Assembly: GCF_000517405.1 (NCBI RefSeq) | Contig: NZ_CP006568.1 | Span: 2,480,001-2,544,000 of the forward strand | Origin: Candidatus Sodalis pierantonius str. SOPE | GTDB lineage: Bacteria > Pseudomonadota > Gammaproteobacteria > Enterobacterales > Enterobacteriaceae | Length of the DNA: 64,000 nucleotides | Reading direction: 5' to 3' | Shown: piece by piece, positions 63,985 to 64,000 of the stretch | Numbering within the stretch: the first letter of the stretch is position 1 | Layout: each line of letters starts with the position of its first letter | The notes under the pieces: generated by a model | What the model saw: the letters and a program-made list of their open reading frames with translations, nothing else | Told to the model about the DNA's origin: nothing | Databases searched by the model: none | Made by a program: the position numbers and the translations under genes

Positions 63985-64000
63985 ATGCCCCAGGGCAATG
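63985..64000 (+). CDS. Start of a divergent gene, cut by window end
   Basis: ATG at 63985 (MPQGN...) with GGGAG eight bases upstream. Only five codons are visible, so the product cannot be named. Divergent placement next to an oxidoreductase with a palindromic operator is common for small transcriptional regulators; this is inference only. Confidence 0.4.

Overview
The window is chromosomal DNA from a gammaproteobacterium of the Enterobacterales. Gene order follows the Escherichia coli K-12 dtpA-to-thrS segment almost gene for gene: dtpA, pdxY-tyrS-pdxH, mliC, anmK, slyB/slyA, gloA-rnt, grxD, mepH, purR, cfa, ribC/mdtK, tRNA-Val, pykF, lpp, ldtE, sufEDSBCA, menI, ydiJ, ydiK, rprA, ppsA/ppsR, aroH, selO, nlpC-btuDEC, ihfA-pheTS, rplT-rpmI-infC-thrS. 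The large pseudogene load, several IS elements of only three families, and slippage-type mutations point to a recently host-restricted insect endosymbiont of the Sodalis group. The IS903-like, IS21 and IS256 families together resemble what is described for the weevil symbiont Ca. Sodalis pierantonius. The species call is inference from content, not a database match.

Layout. 1-10 kb: peptide uptake (dtpA), B6 salvage (pdxY, pdxH), tyrS, lysozyme inhibitor mliC, broken anmK, slyB behind a well-formed PhoP box, slyA with a TTG start, a remnant of ydhL, then gloA and rnt. 10-17 kb: grxD, frameshifted mepH, the 29-codon membrane peptide ynhF, purR, frameshifted cfa, riboflavin synthase, a gutted mdtK and tRNA-Val(GAC). 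17-27 kb: pykF with an odd substitution, an intact IS903-like element just upstream of the lpp promoter, lpp, and ldtE split by a nested IS256/IS21 cluster. 27-33 kb: a complete suf Fe-S assembly operon. 33-39 kb: a broken MFS gene behind a Fur box, a menI fragment, a ydiJ with several stops, ydiK, and the sRNA gene rprA with a recognisable RcsB site. 39-48.6 kb: ppsA destroyed by an IS plus point lesions, intact ppsR, broken aroH, a decayed accessory gene of unknown family, and a second IS21 copy inserted exactly at the selO stop codon. 48.6-54 kb: broken selO, intact lplA and nlpC, and a dead btuCD with intact btuE. 54-61.7 kb: an intact information-processing block (ihfA, pheT, pheS, pheM leader and attenuator, rplT, rpmI, infC with AUU start, thrS). 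61.7-64 kb: a broken DUF1264 gene, an NAD-dependent epimerase-like gene, and the start of a divergent gene.

How it fits together. Translation (tyrS, pheST, thrS, infC, rplT, rpmI), Fe-S assembly (suf), cofactors (B6, riboflavin, lipoate) and envelope lipoproteins (lpp, slyB, nlpC, mliC) are kept. Gluconeogenesis (ppsA), B12 import (btuCD), multidrug efflux (mdtK), cyclopropane fatty acids (cfa), anhydromuramic acid recycling (anmK), menaquinone (menI), the aroH DAHP synthase and selO are decaying. Regulatory sites (PhoP box, Fur box, PUR operator, RcsB box with RprA, phe attenuator, AUU start of infC) survive well.

I found no convincing new multi-gene system. The best candidates for something undescribed are the orphan gene at 44983-45963, the complementary defects of the two IS21 copies, and the recurrent poly-G/C and tandem-repeat slippage lesions. 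Comparisons with E. coli proteins come from memory and need alignment.
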